In this document: positions 32,998 to 59,030 of the stretch, in pieces | Position numbering within the stretch: the stretch's first letter is position 1 | How the letters are laid out: each line of letters begins with the position of its first letter | The notes under the pieces: model-generated | Databases searched by the model: none | What the model saw: only the letters and a program-made list of their open reading frames with translations | What the model was told of the DNA's origin: nothing | Program-made: the position numbers and the translations under genes | Assembly: GCA_003260075.1 (NCBI GenBank) | Contig: QLIY01000590.1 | Location: 38,663 to 102,662 of the forward strand | Direction: 5' to 3' | Length of the DNA stretch: 64,000 nt | Source of the DNA: Phallusia mammillata | Taxonomy: Eukaryota; Chordata; Ascidiacea; Phlebobranchia; Ascidiidae

Positions 32998-35824
32998 TTA
33001 CCTATGCATATTGGGGGTCCGCAAAGCATTGACCCAAAACATCAACTGTTCTGACATATATTGCTATAAACCAAATGGTTCACATGGGTTTCGTTTGCCT
33101 TAACCTATCCTACTTGCCTTTTTCATGAAGTTTTAATGGGTACGTGCCTAAAACAGGCACATATATTGCAAGACAAGTAAAAAAACAACTCATTTGCGTT
33201 ACCCAGCAACCCTATATGGAGATGAAAACCGTATGGTAAAAACTTGACTTTTACTTGTATTGAAGTCGAAGTTTTTTATGTGCGATTTATTACACCATGT
33301 CCGATACTTACCACCCACTACTTCTTGGTCTGTACTTGCATGTTTCGTATTTGCCGTTGTGTCGACTTTTGCTTTCTTCCGCCTCTGCGCTTTTGACTTT
33401 ACTGTGAAAAAAAGCGACTTGGCAGAACGCGTACTATTGACAGAGTCGTATAAAGTCTTAGTAAGACGTGCAGCATAAAATATTACCGAGTGCTACTTAA
33501 GACAATAAAGTCAGTTTTCTAACAGTTTTCTTTTTGCAGCATACATAGCCAAATCTCTTTTTTCAGACTACAGAAATTGGCTATTTACATCTACATTTTT
33601 CGAGCAACTCATGACAAAATTTTAGTATTATGATTGTAGTCTACTGTCATTGTGCTATTTTAGTATTAAAAGTCTTTTTTATAACCTTTCTATCTTCTGC
33701 TGCATGGATGATTATTTATGAAGTGGAGTAGAAAGTGATTCCAAATTTTCCCCGTTTGGGGTAAAAATGTTGTTTATAGATTCCTTTGTGTGTGGGAACT
33801 GAACAATTTGCCCTTCAGGATTCCTATCTAAATCAAGTTTTATTGTAACCATTTAAATGTTTTTAATTGGACCGGTTGCCGGCACACATAGCCTTAGGTT
33901 TTTCTCACACCCTACGCAGGTGCTTGTTGTTGTTCGACATTTGCGGTTTACATGGTAGGGGGTGCGGCCCAAAATCTTTTTGTGTTCCTCTTCATTCATT
34001 TTCAGCAAAGCGAGTCGGAAATTCGGCAATACCTCGTCACAGCATAGGCGTTGGTTCGCGCCTCACACCTTTATCAAACCTTTTCATGTTGACCCACTGA
34101 AAAAAGCAAGCTTTGGACGTCAATTCAGAAACACCAATGCCATATTATGATAGTTCAGGCAGTATCAGAGAAAAAGGGTTTAGGTTGAAAAAATTGCTTA
34201 GTTTTTTCGCTTTGTTTCAGGAAGAATTTGCTTTTATATATTTAGCCCCAGTGCATCATAAAACAGGCTGATGATTCTATTTGAGGAGCAACTCATAGCC
34301 ATCTATAACTTATAACACTATTTTGATAACAGAACTATTGAGCTATTATTGTCGGGTATGCCATTGCCAAATAGTTCTATTTTGTGATGTTTGTCTATGT
34401 TTTTTTGAAATTCTGTCTTCGTTTTTCAAGAATGTTCTTGTTTTCAACTTGCGTCCTTGTTTTGTCTTAGTTTAGGCCTATGCTGGTGAAGTTTGTTGGG
34501 AAGGTTAATTTCGACTTTTTCCAGTGCCTAGTGTAACATTGAAAAGTTTATACATGGTCTTACAAAAACATTTTGACCGTCTAATATCCGCCCTTGCACG
34601 TACACAATATATTTCATAGTTTCTACATTGAATCAATATAGGGCGTGTTTTCTTCTGGGCTTCATTGCCAAAGGTCACGAATTTTCCCCAAGGTGGGTAG
34701 TTTTAGACATCCAGACGTGTTTTTCTCGGTCTGTCGATGTCGACCAGTCCCTTGAACCCAATGTAGGTACAGAAATCTAGCCATGCGTGAAAGCTTGGCA
34801 CCTGTGACCGATATTCTCCGAAAAAGTTTCATCCATCGTCCAACAGCCGAAATTGGTTTAATTAACTAAAAGATTTGTTTTTTTGGCAGAAATTGTGCAC
34901 TGTCTTCAGCTTATCATTCGGTTTGTTGTTGAATGTGATAATATTTTATTCTAACCGCATTTAGCGGTAAAGAAGTTGTTTCTTGTGACAACTAAGGTGC
35001 TGAGTGCTGACCTTTGTTCAACGGTCTTGTTTAAGTATCTGACTTCACCTTTGTTTACCGAGTACATTTTCTTGAAACCACCCATCCCGCATTACTTTTT
35101 TGTAAGAAATGGTATTGTTTGCTCTCGATGAAGCTAGTTAGCAGTTGACAGCCGTAAGAACGAGCTAGTACGTCATTCCAAATTTTTTCGGGACTGTTTT
35201 ATAGCTTTTCCAGCGACAAGTTAATCAAATCGTACGCTTTGCATATTTAGATGCCGCATTTTGAGTCATGGGTTTTTCAAACGCTGGAATGTTTAAAGCA
35301 TAGAGCTGGATTAAGGGTATTGTGGATATTTAGCTTAATTGTTTATGGTTTAATTTTTCACATGCAATGCAGGTAAAATTACAAAGCATTAGGTTCTTAC
35401 CGCTGTTTTGAAAAAAAGTCTTGACTAGGTGAAGTCGGCGACCCGTCTTTTGTTAGGAAACTAGCGTTAGGACAAGCCTTCGTGCGTGCACAGCTATTAC
35501 AACTCGAGTTCTATTGATAGAAAAACGTCAGGTACGTCACAAAAAGCCGAAACGTCATTGGGAGTTACAAGCGTGAAGTGCTGTGGGTACGGAACGTGGA
35601 AAAGATCGTTTCAGGACTGCGCGACGGCGAGAATTTAAACAGCACTGCCAGCAGAAGATACTGCTAGGGCATCGCCAATTTGCTACAATTTGGATCGTTT
35701 GGCTGCAGTTGTCGCATAATATCAGAGAAGAGAAGTGAGACAGTATTCTCTACCTTACGCAGTCTTGGTGTAATAGGATACCAGCTCTGTTTGTTAGGCT
35801 GCTTTGTTTTGCGAAAACCGGACA
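32998..35824. other. intergenic, no gene seen
   Basis: AT-rich sequence without an ORF or exon that I can support. There are no clear repeats beyond short T and A tracts. Confidence 0.5.
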
Positions 35825-35978
35825 ATGGCTGACGGTATTCTCACATCTTTGTGTAGCCGTATTCACTTCTGGAACATAAACACCGGTAAACTTAGGAACA
35901 GAAACCCGGCGTACAAGGGTAACTGGGCTAAAACCAGTGAAATAACAAGTATAGACACGCAATATCCCAAATACTTAG
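35825..35978 (+). CDS. possible first coding exon of an unknown plus-strand gene
   Basis: An ATG (MADGILTSLCSRIHFWNINT) opens a frame that ends at a possible donor TTAG|GTAATA at 35978, phase 1; read through, it stops at 36004. The preceding 300 bases are less AT-rich than the surroundings, like a 5' leader. No downstream exon continuing it was identified and no family is recognised. It could be an alternative leader for the FCHSD gene 9 kb away, or chance. Confidence 0.2.
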
Positions 35979-36535
35979 GTAATAATTTGTCCTTCAAGTG
36001 CTAGAAGAGAAGGAAAGGACTTTAGCCAGGGGTGTGAATAGGCGATCTATAACGACACGCAGCTAGTCGTTGCCGTGCTATTGAAATTTTACTTGTTCAT
36101 ACCAAGTTGGAAGTATATTTGATTATTGGCCATTGTGCAAACAGCGTTTCTTTTTTTGAGTATTGATAAGGCTAAACACACAATAGGACACGCCTACTGA
36201 AAAATTAAGACACACTGAGCAATGAGACTTGGGTTTTGGCCAAACATGCAGGTTTAGAAAAGGCTTCGAACGCGACAGAGTACCCCCTAGTCGTGTATTT
36301 CCCGCAGATTTTCACTTACTGTCAGCAGACAAGGTTGTTTTCGCAAAACTGTAAAGGAGAATTTTAAGACGATTTGGTTGACTGGTTGCACGTTGAAACT
36401 AAGGGGTTTAGATCACCCAACATCAGTCAACTTTGCTGTTTTCTAGGTAACAAGTCGTTTTGTCTTGGTTTCCAGAGTAGACAGTAGAAGTTCTATTTGT
36501 GTGTTCAGCGTTCAGGCGAAAACCTATTCTGGGGT

Positions 36536-37120
36536 TTACTGATCGATTTCTGGCTCTGACGATTCAAGCAGTTTTAAATTCAATACTTCATGTAACTTTG
36601 TTTGGAGGTCGACAATTTCGAGCCAGGACCAGACCAGAGTTTCATAATTTTTCCAAATTGTTAAAATTATGGAGATGTGTGTGGTATGAATCGGTTTCAA
36701 ATAAACTGATCCATTTTTGGTGTAAATGTTATATTTGATGGGATTATACATTTTATCTCGATATACAACCGGTATCCGTTTGTGTTTAAGGCTTGTGTAT
36801 GGTTGGTTACTGCACTTGCAGGGCATGCGAGAACCGGTAGGTCTTAGAACCTGAAAATTGACACAACTGAGTGCTACAAGATACTGGGGATTAGGATCAT
36901 TCGTGGATTTAAAGCTGATTGCTACCGTCGTTATGTCGCTAAAACGTTCGAACATGTCATTCAGCGGTGGGAGATCGAAAAGCATGTGGAGCTTAGCTTT
37001 TGATGACCGTCGCCTCAGTTCGTCTGGATTTGAAAGGGTGAGTTTTTTTGCGTTGAATAATCTTGTAAAATTGCACACATACAATGCACTGATGTTAATA
37101 ACATGGATTGTTAGACACAT
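36536..37120 (-). CDS. unrecognised 194-codon open frame
   Basis: This is the longest ORF in the 13-kb gap. It has a plausible internal acceptor (TTTCAAATCCAG at about 37029) followed by DELRRRSSKAKLHMLFDL and a possible donor CAG|GTTCTA. The composition is varied and not low-complexity. Neighbouring minus-strand ORFs (37276-37482, 37452-37634, 37621-37959) could be further exons, but I cannot join them convincingly or name a family. Confidence 0.3.
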   Translation of the reverse strand: MCLTIHVINISALYVCNFTRLFNAKKLTLSNPDELRRRSSKAKLHMLFDLPPLNDMFERFSDITTVAISFKSTNDPNPQYLVALSCVNFQVLRPTGSRMPCKCSNQPYTSLKHKRIPVVYRDKMYNPIKYNIYTKNGSVYLKPIHTTHISIILTIWKNYETLVWSWLEIVDLQTKLHEVLNLKLLESSEPEIDQ

Positions 37121-37620
37121 GAAACAAGGTGTGTGAACTATATACAGACTTTTTTGATACCGTTTTCTACACCTCGATTAACAACCTGCACTCATGATGA
37201 CAACAGTGAATGTTGAAACGTCTGCACAATGTATTCTATATACACAAGTTCTTTGGCAGTGATGTTATAATCTAATTACTCTGTAAGTCCGTGTATAGTG
37301 TTCCTAAGTATATACCGGCTCTTAGCAGTTTTGTTGTTAGTCAAGATGTTTTTTCTGGCCCAGTTTTTTGCCAAAAGTTTTGCCGAAAATTTTCCGTACA
37401 AGGTCATCGTTCCACTTGGATGCTTAACTCGAAACGTGCACCATTTGTTTGTCACGTGCGCACAAAGTGCCTGATGGTGCATCTTTTACGCCTCGTTGAA
37501 GTTCGACGATGTTGGTCGATTAGCGTCGCTTTATCCGCTAAAAATGTTGACTTACCAAGGACTAACACTTGATGTAGCACCACATTAGACAACATGTCAT
37601 TTCCAAATAAAACAACCTCA

Positions 37621-37959
37621 TTAGTGTTGTTCAAAAAGCCTTACCGGCAAACGAAACCAAATTCCAGGAACAATCCATTTGTGTTCAATAGCATCTGTGG
37701 TTGGTGTTTGCATGCAAACATTCGATTTGGTTAATGCCCTTTGTGGTTGTGATTGTTTGCGTAAGAAGGGAAACCACGACAATATGCAGACAATGCAGAA
37801 AACACTATATGGAGCAACCACACTTTTCCAATATTCACAGCCCTTGATCGATTTTTTGGTCTTTGCAATTCGACCTGTGACATTGAACGTCGAATAGTCG
37901 TTGGATGCATAATGGTCAAAGTAGTTTACATTCATATTCAGTCCAGAATTTAAACGCAA
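37621..37959 (-). CDS. unrecognised 112-codon open frame, possible exon
   Basis: The minus-strand frame includes a hydrophobic stretch (SVFCIVCILSWFPFL) and ends near a good donor context (TTGCCG|GTAAGG at about 37645). It could belong to the same hypothetical gene as 36536-37120. Part of its 5' end is copied after a 10-C join at 38056-38065. Confidence 0.25.
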   Translation of the reverse strand: MRLNSGLNMNVNYFDHYASNDYSTFNVTGRIAKTKKSIKGCEYWKSVVAPYSVFCIVCILSWFPFLRKQSQPQRALTKSNVCMQTPTTDAIEHKWIVPGIWFRLPVRLFEQH

Positions 37960-38120
37960 TACAGAAATAGCCTACTTGTACTTTTAATTAAAAAACTAGA
38001 AACTCCCAGCGCGTTGCTTGGTGATTGAAAACTATAATGAATCGTATTTTTGTTGCCCCCCCCCCGATGCATAATGGTCAAAGTAGTTTACATTCATATT
38101 CAGTCCAGAATTTGAATGAA
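37904..38120. repeat. haplotype duplication near 10-C join
   Basis: GATGCATAATGGTCAAAG at 37904 recurs at 38066, immediately after C 38056-38065. Sequence 37960-38055 is present only before the join. Confidence 0.8.
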
Positions 38121-41100
38121 CATGTAAACGTGTACATGTAAACATGTAAATTCAAGTTCATGAAAAAACCTTCCTTAAGATTTTAAAATATATATGTTTT
38201 GTCTGGATGTGTTATGTTATGCGTACATTTTTACAGCCATGATGTGTTTACACTTGCTTCCAGATACCATGCTGTAAAGGCGAAATATTTAGAGCTTAAA
38301 ATCTTGAAGACGAATGACTTAAAGTTTGTAATTGAACAATAAAGAACTTAAATTAATACGAAAGTAAAATGTAATCTGGAAAAAAATCTTATAAATTTAA
38401 TTTACATTTAAGACATTTATAAAATCAGAAATTCTTTTTGGATTTTTTTCCATTACAGTTAGTTTCAGTAATATTACGCAACAGAACATTTCAGTGGATT
38501 TTTCCTGCATAGGAAATACACAGCAAACTGATGTCACGAAAAAAACTCGTTAATAACGGAACGTCTTGTCAGGATGCTGTAATGCTTCCCGTATTGGTTC
38601 TTTTGCTAACCGCTGTTTGCTTGTCAACAAACATACGTTCTTCATATTCTGGCTGTTAAAAAAGCTTTTTATTGGGCTCGTTTTTAATATAATTTTATCG
38701 GCCAAATTCTTATTAATCTCACCAAATTTTGACAATTATATTTTTATTATATTTTAGCTAAATCTATAACTTTATTACGGGTACTTAATTCAAAAAATAT
38801 TTAATCGCTAGTGGGCGCTGCGCATACAGCTGTTTGTGTTATTTCTCCGCTTGGTGGGAGTGTTAATCAACATTGCTAAACTAACTCGTTGTGCCCCTGA
38901 TCAAAGCCTCGACATCCCCACCGGCGTTTTTCCGCGGTGCGCGGCATAACGAATGCGATTTAAGTGACGGCGCGATTACAAGTCAAAACCGTGTGAGGCA
39001 GTGGTTCGTGTCCATACCTAAATTTTACATATTAGCTCCCTTGCAATGATTCTATTATGTCGCTTTACGCTAAAGGGAATGGCCTAAATAATTTTCCTTT
39101 TATTTGTATGTTTAGAATGGTCAACTCTTTTACTCTTTCAATTTTATTTTCCAAATTGTCAACTGAATATATTCAATTGTAGCCTATAGGCTATTTGAAA
39201 TGCTCTTTACTATGAATTTTAGTGTCAAATAGGAAATTCTTTTTGCGTTCTCTTGGTCTTGACGAACGCTGGTTTCAAGAGTTTGCCTTATCTGCCCGGA
39301 TTATTGCAATTCATTGTAAAACGCAAAAAGTAAGATGTTGCTGGTTGACGTCGACGCGTATGTATTGTTTGGTTGTCGGCTGTAAATGTTGTGTCCTAAA
39401 GCTAAATCCATTGTCGGGCCATAAACCATGTCGATGGTTTTGAAAGCATGGCTGTAAAAAATACAGGTAATATCACAAGAAGCAGAAAAGTGTGATATGT
39501 TTGATAACATGTATTTAGCTTAAGTGTGAAAAACAGACACCTTGGTTTAATAACAAAATCAGATCCCACAATCCAAGCGTAATTTACGCGACGTCAATTT
39601 GGAGAAAGTAATTTAACGAGCATAGTTACACAGATTACGTAATAACTTCAGGCAAACACAGACATGGCACGTCGTTTGAACACGCCGATGGGTTCTCTTA
39701 TCAACAACTGTACATAAAGATGCTACCGGAATTTCCCTACATACTTACGGCATCACGCATGCAAGGCCAAAAAGGCGTTCCGAAAAGAGGCCATCGAAAC
39801 TTTGCGCATGACATAGCATCACGCTTTCGAACTTAATGCTCGGAAATTTTTCTGACTTGAAATGAATTTTTCCACTCAGTTCTGTCGCTTTTTGAATTAT
39901 AATGGTGATTGAGGTCTTGCTCTGTAAAACTTTTGAACAAACAACAACATTGCGAAACTATGTTGGGTGCTGTAGTTTGACTGGGTGTAGGCTATAACTA
40001 GGACAAAGGTTCTCAACTATTTGTCTTGCGTACACGTTTACATGTTCATACAAAAGTCGTAATATAAAATTTGCCCCAACCTTTTTCCTACCTAACTGTC
40101 CCAGTAAAACTGTAGCAAAGAACTCCCAAGTCGATAGCAGAGCTGCAAGCGGGTCCTAAACTCTACCCGATCCCGACATTTTGTTGACATAAAGCCCCAT
40201 GTCCGAATGGTAAATTTACGACAGCGAAAAGTAGACACAAATGCGCCCTACAGTGCGAAGTCGGACCCGAAAATGCCGGTTTTATTTAAACTAAAAACCG
40301 AACACGGCCTGACGTTTTGGCTTCCGTTTGAAAACATCTTCACACGGTAAATGCAAGTAACCGGTTTTAAATGTTTGTTGTAACATACTTACATTGGGTG
40401 TTATGTGTTTCTTGTTGCGTGACATTTAAATTATTTCGATAAGTGAACGTGGAAAAAACATATTGTGTGAAATAAACAGTGAAATCAGAAAACCTAAAAC
40501 GAAAATGAACCATGTTGTAACATCAAAAGCACACACGATATCAGGCCACTAATCCATTGCTTATGTGGAGATCGACCAAATCTTTGACCTGTTCAAACAC
40601 ATCCTACATTTTTAAGGCGCGTTTCGCATATTTTACGACTAAAGGCAGATGCGAAGCGTATGATGAAAGCATGGACATTGCCCATAACCGATAGATTGTA
40701 ATCCGGATTCCAGTTCGTTGGCTTTTGTATGTTTAGTCGGTAACGTCTCGAGACCGACGTTTCGGGTTTCCAAAGTGCTTAGCTCTCACGACCGCCCCTC
40801 CGTTTTGTTTGTTGGAATGCCGACAAGCACAGGGAAACGCACCGGCCCACCCCAACCTCCTGGGAAACTTTCAACTCCGATTTAGCACACAATGAACACG
40901 CTTCTTGCTACGTGTTTTCTCTGCGGGAATCTGAGTATTTACCGGTCCCGGGTCACTCAGGCCACAGTTGTATCGACTTTCCTTTGTCGCCCTTACGAAC
41001 TGTGTGGCCTCGCAACCAATTGCAAGGACAGCTGAGTGACTGATATAAATTTCAATTCGTGTAATTTGTGCAACGGTGAAACACTACATTGAACTGCAAC

Positions 41101-44100
41101 AAGTCGGCGTTAGTGGATGGTTGTTCTTTACAGGCATGTTATCTTGCAGCAAAGCCTTAGTAGTATAATATATTTTAAGCAAGCTATATTAGTTTAGTGG
41201 CCCTAAAAGTACAACAGCTGTTTGCGTTTAGGCCGGGACGCAAATTCTAAAGTCAAGCATCCAGCAGCGCGTGTTTAATTTGTTTTTGAGTAAATTGATT
41301 GTTCCATCACCACAGGAAGATGCACTCTTTTGACCGGCGCCCAGATGCATTTGCAGGAATGCCGATAAACCAAAATGTTAAACGCTTCTTTTCTAGAACG
41401 CCCTCGAATTTCAAGAAAACTTAATGCCAAATCCAGCATACATTTGAGTGCAATGGTTTTAAATGTCCCACATCAGAAAGGGCGCAGACAAAGGGATATT
41501 AGTTATGAGCTGTCAATGTCACTGTTAGCTCTTCTTACTGGCTTTGGTACGCGTGCCCAAATCAGTCTTAGTTGAGTGCATGTTTATTTGTGTACTATAA
41601 GCGCATTAGTTGTTTGTTTATCGCTAGCACTGCGAGTAACGTTATATTCCTTCGTACTAGCAGTGAAACTAATACCAGATTAATAGGTAGCAATGAAACC
41701 ATCTTTGTAAACATATTTAGGAAGTCTTTCGCCCACGTTATGATGCAAGTAACAAATAAATCAGTGGGCACAAATTGGATGACGCCAATCATGCCTGGGT
41801 CGACAGCAATTAGCTTCATGGGCATCATAATTTTCCCACTCTTGGTCGTCATTTGTTTTCCTGCACTATTCTCGTTACTACATCGTTTATATTCAAGCAC
41901 CTGAAGCTACTGGTATATTTTCGGAAAATGATTAAACTGTTGTCTATGGTAAAAAATGCAAGCAAAATTTACTTGGTCTGTGAATTTCGTTAATGATAAT
42001 ATTTTGTTTTGCGTTGGAACTGTCATATCAACAAATATTTGTGCCCTACTGGATAACTAATTGAAAAGTATACAATCATTACAGCTTTGCTAAAACCATA
42101 AAAGCCTACAATTGCCGCAACACTTACGTGCAAAATGTCCTTGTTGTGTGAATTTCGTTAATAATAATGTTTTGTTTTTCGGCGAAACTGTCATATCAAT
42201 ATCAGCAAACTATTGTGCCCAACTGGATAACTAATTGAAAAGTATACAAGCATCACAGTTGTGCTTAAACCATACAAGCCCACAACTGCCGCAATACTTG
42301 GGTTACAGCGTGCACCAGTTCGCAACAAAGGGGTTATAAAAGGTCAGGTTGACAGAATCAACATATCGGAGATGCGCATTCCGTATCAATTCCGCGGTCT
42401 ACCATGGGCACTTTTTCGGCGCATGGAAAGTAAACAAAGTGACAATGGCCCGGTATCCAACCAACAGTACACCTGGACTGGGACCTTACCGCCTTTGTCA
42501 CTTAAACCTCGTGAGCCGGGCATAATAATTCGCTCGTTTTGCGATGATTGTAGCTTGTTATTGTTCCACGTATTGAATGAAAACAACACGGCCCGCACGC
42601 TAGTATACGGGCGTATATGCGTGGGTTACTAAAACATTGGGCGGTAACCATGAAGCTAAAGTGTCAACATGCGCTTTCTTTTTTCGAACGCGCAAACCGA
42701 AGTTATCGCTTACATGGTGTTATAGTGAAGTATCTGAATACTAAATCGTTAAGTGTATTTTAGGTGAAAGGTTACACCAGGGTGTGGAGTAAATGAGATT
42801 GAATACAGAACGATTATTATCGAACAAGATGGCTTATTTGACGGTAGTACAGTGTCACATGTCATGTCAGTAAAACTTTTTGTTTGGTTCGGTTTAAAAA
42901 CGGTTTACCTGGAACAAACAATAAAATCGCATCTTAAAGGTCTTATATGTCAACGATTTCCTGGTAACCGACAAATTTTTTTACCCAAGGAGGAATCCTG
43001 CTACACCAATTGTGGATTATGCCCGACCATTCTGTGTTTGACATTCGCCCGACCGTTCAATGTTTAAATAACAAATATCATATGTATGTCTGCACTAAGA
43101 GTCGAAGATTTCACTGCAGAGCTGAAAGATAGAATGACTGATCAGCGATAACTCCTTGGGCGGTAGGACAGGTTTTACTAGTCAGGTTAAACAGTTCAAG
43201 TTTCCTTCTAATTACAACCAGTAAGTTGCCTTCGATTGACAGCAGTATGAAAGCAATACAGGAGTGCTTACAGAGGATGTCTGCACTTTGGCAAACGATA
43301 TAGAATTTGTACTGCACCTACCGTTTATCCCATTGTAGCACACGCTTCTCTCCGGCAATTATAAGCAAGCCACGCGGATGTAACATGTCATATGCAAATG
43401 ACGTCGCGAAGTCTGCCCTCGTATTTGCTTGACCGACTTCGTTCTTTCGGAGATCGCTTTATACGCGTTCCAAGCTGCCAAAAGGCCATCTGTTTGCTGT
43501 GCGCGTCTTAATTACTGACGATTATTTGCAAACGAAACACCGCCGCCGTTGTTTAGCATTCCCTTGTTGCCTTAGAATCAAAGACGAAATGGGTGGTTCG
43601 TTGTCCCGCAATAAAGTTAGTATTCCGGCGTGAGTTCCTCAACGTAGGCTGTAAACATAGAAGAAGTGTATGTCTAGCACCAGGTTGCCACTGGTCAGTT
43701 ACAGTCCATCCTGCGCTTCGACGCAAAGTCACTGGCCGCGGGGTCAAGGGTTTAGCGGGTTGAACAAACGCATGTGGATGCAGCGTCGTGAGGTCAATGA
43801 GTTCAAATCGCTGCAGTTGGCGTTTTTTTAACCGGCCGAGATGAAAGATACGACCCGGCACCAAATGACAATAGCTTTGATACGGCGTCAGAGAGATCAG
43901 TATCGGACGGTAGCAAAATGTTTGGTTTGTGCAGCATAGGGCAAGTCAGCTTGTAGCACGGAAGTTGTTCGTATTGGATTTGATGAGGGAAGAACGCAGG
44001 AGAGCTCAGGAAGCAGTGGATTCCCACGCTTGTGCCAGGCGACCTTTCCATAACGATAATGCACTTCTTTGTTGTATCTAAAGGTCTTAATGCATATTAC

Positions 44101-45037
44101 GCGTTGTATGCTTGGTGGTAGTACCCGAATAGAACATTTAAAGCGCCAAGTACGCAATAAATTTTGGCATTTAGTTTACGTTTTATCTTTCCAATCGATA
44201 TGAGACTGTAGGCCACACCTGTTCTCCTATAGTCAGATGCGATCTATGTCACGGTCGCGATGTGATGCAATCGCTATCGTTCGGAACTTCGGCGTGATGT
44301 AATCGCGGTCAGAATGTCAATACATGCATAGAATACAAGCCGACGTCACGTTTGTCTTCGACATGTCTTTCTAAGTGTGTCACGAAGCAGACAACCATCA
44401 GATGCAAGTTGTTGTTCCTAGAAACCGACAGAAGTTTATCAACAGCCTTGAATCAAGTACGCGGTGTATAATGCGATTAGCTATAGTGACGGTGGTCGCA
44501 TATGCTTCTGGTGTCATATTATACGACAAAAAACGCCCGCAATTAGCCTGTTGTCGCTGGACCCCGTGATTAAAACGAATGCCGTTGCGAAACGACCATG
44601 TTGTGTATACGCTCAGATTTTTTGATGCGAATTTTTAGATGGAGTAGATAAGGCATGTGCGTTGTGGCTGATTTTAGGAGAAATTTCTTCTGTAATGTCG
44701 TAGAGGATATGCGTGTGTTTTTAGTGTCGGAAAACAGGATACGCCAATTTAGGCAAAACTAAAACTTAGTCAACTTATATAAGCTTACCGTACCTGAAAA
44801 GACCAGATTAATATTGCATAGCCAATGTTTTGAAGGTAGACTACAGGTGTGGTAATTACATTTATAACTAATGAGTTGTTATACGTAATATCGTTAAAAA
44901 CTGTAATTACCCTCATGCAGAAATAGACTGGTGTAAAAATAGTAAAGGCTGTGGCTTGCGACAAAATTTGTCATTTGTTTACTTGCACATGATTTTGACA
45001 CAACTTGGCCTGAAGCCTGGGGCGGATTGCTGTTTGC
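38121..45037. other. long intergenic region upstream of FCHSD
   Basis: No recognisable gene. Several ORFs of 60-120 codons occur (for example 41572-41904 and 42261-42632 on plus, 43553-43864 on minus), but opposite-strand ORFs overlap them and none shows a known domain. A near-duplicate of about 130 bases (around 41980-42070 and 42150-42245, sharing TGTGAATTTCGTTAAT and AACTGTCATATCAA) has no C join. The GC level is somewhat higher at 43-45 kb, which may include the FCHSD promoter. Confidence 0.5.
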
Positions 45038-57609
<12,572 letters not shown>

Positions 57610-58100
57610 TAACCTCAAGGAACTATGATTGGAATAATGGGGCAGTACTGCGCGTATCTTGCTACAGTTGTTCCCGTTCTTTTTTAAATAATTATTTATA
57701 GCGCGTGTTTCTTATTCTTAATCTATGGAGTAGGGTCGCAGTTGTGCCATACGAGCATTTTTTCTGTAATTGTTTCCTTTCAATAGCGGTAGTTGGTAGT
57801 ATTCTACAGTTTACGGCGTTACTGAAACATTTGGTCGACATCAAGGCCGTGCTTTCTTGTTCAGCCGGTCTAAGCAAGGAGGTTTGGCCTGAAGTGAACG
57901 GTCCTTATGTGATGCTGCACTTAAAATGTACACTGGTATCCAGTTTTGAACTTTTCTTTCTTTTTCCGTCAAATCTGCAATTGCTAATCGAGTGCGGACC
58001 CTGAACGCGTCTTTTCGTGTACAAATAAAAAATATACAATTTCTGATAAGTGAGTCTTATTTGTTGTGGTGAGGTTTTTATTTCTGTGCTACACAGAATC
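57610..58100 (+). terminator. FCHSD 3' UTR and polyadenylation signal
   Basis: No coding feature is supported. A canonical AATAAA lies at 58024-58029 in an A/T-rich context about 415 bases after the FCHSD stop, in the right orientation for that gene. Confidence 0.55.
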
Positions 58101-59030
58101 GCCCGATTTGGAAAACGACAGACGAGACATGATTCCAAAGGACTAAATCAACGAGAGAAAATGCGTAAAAATCGTTGAGAATTATGTGCTGTAAAAAACG
58201 ATATTATCCACGATTAAGAGGGGGCAAAAATCACTACAGGCTACAAAATCGTATAGTAAACACGAATTCAACCGCTACGCTTTGTGGAAACGATTGTATA
58301 AAAAGAAAACAACAATACTACGAAACGTCGCAGCCACGGGCGGACGCAGGTCTTTGTACAAGCAGATCGTGGCGCGCCGGCGTTTGGCACTTGCAGTTGC
58401 AGGAAACGGGGAAAGCTTGCCTGGTGTTTCCGATCACGCATTCACAGCCCTGTACACACAGGACATGTCCCGGTCGCCGAATCCAATCGCCTTTGTGCGC
58501 TTGTACAACTGAAAAACATCGGGAATGATATACATATATGTCAAGCCTGTCATGGAATTTGTGGTCCACGAAAAAGCTTGTGGTGTCCCAACCCCTGTAT
58601 AGGTTGTTATATGTTGAAACCAGCTTGTGGGAAGACTTGAAGGCGCGATTTGCTATGGTATTTTAGGCCAGAGAATTGAATTCAAACATTGCCTAAGCCG
58701 TAAGTCAATCCCAGCAATCCAAACGGGAATACCCCGCCTAATACCTAATTTGACCAACTTAAGCCAACCAGGTTGTGTAATAAAAGCGTCTTATACACAC
58801 ACGCATAGCAACACACGGTAAAAGTCACACAGTAGTATATGTCGGCCGCTCACCGCATCATAACATACCAGTTCTCTATTTTTACCGCAAATGTCCCTGG
58901 AAACAACGGGGTCACCTAGGCAGCAACAATAGGCGATTACCAAAATTGGACGACTTACGTCACCGACGTACAACCGTTGGTCGAACAATAGCAATCACCT
59001 GGTGCGTCTATTTGAGGGTTTGAGGGTTTA
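58101..59030. other. intergenic, no gene supported
   Basis: Overlapping opposite-strand ORFs occur at 58175-58569; the minus-strand one is Cys-rich (CVQGCECVIGNTRQ...CNCKC) but has no signal peptide or family. The sequence before 59031 is less AT-rich and may be the promoter and leader of the small gene there. Confidence 0.4.

Noticed and set aside
58318..58569. Cys-rich minus-strand ORF resembling a small secreted peptide
   Set aside because: No signal peptide, overlaps two other open frames, and the cysteine spacing matches no family I know.
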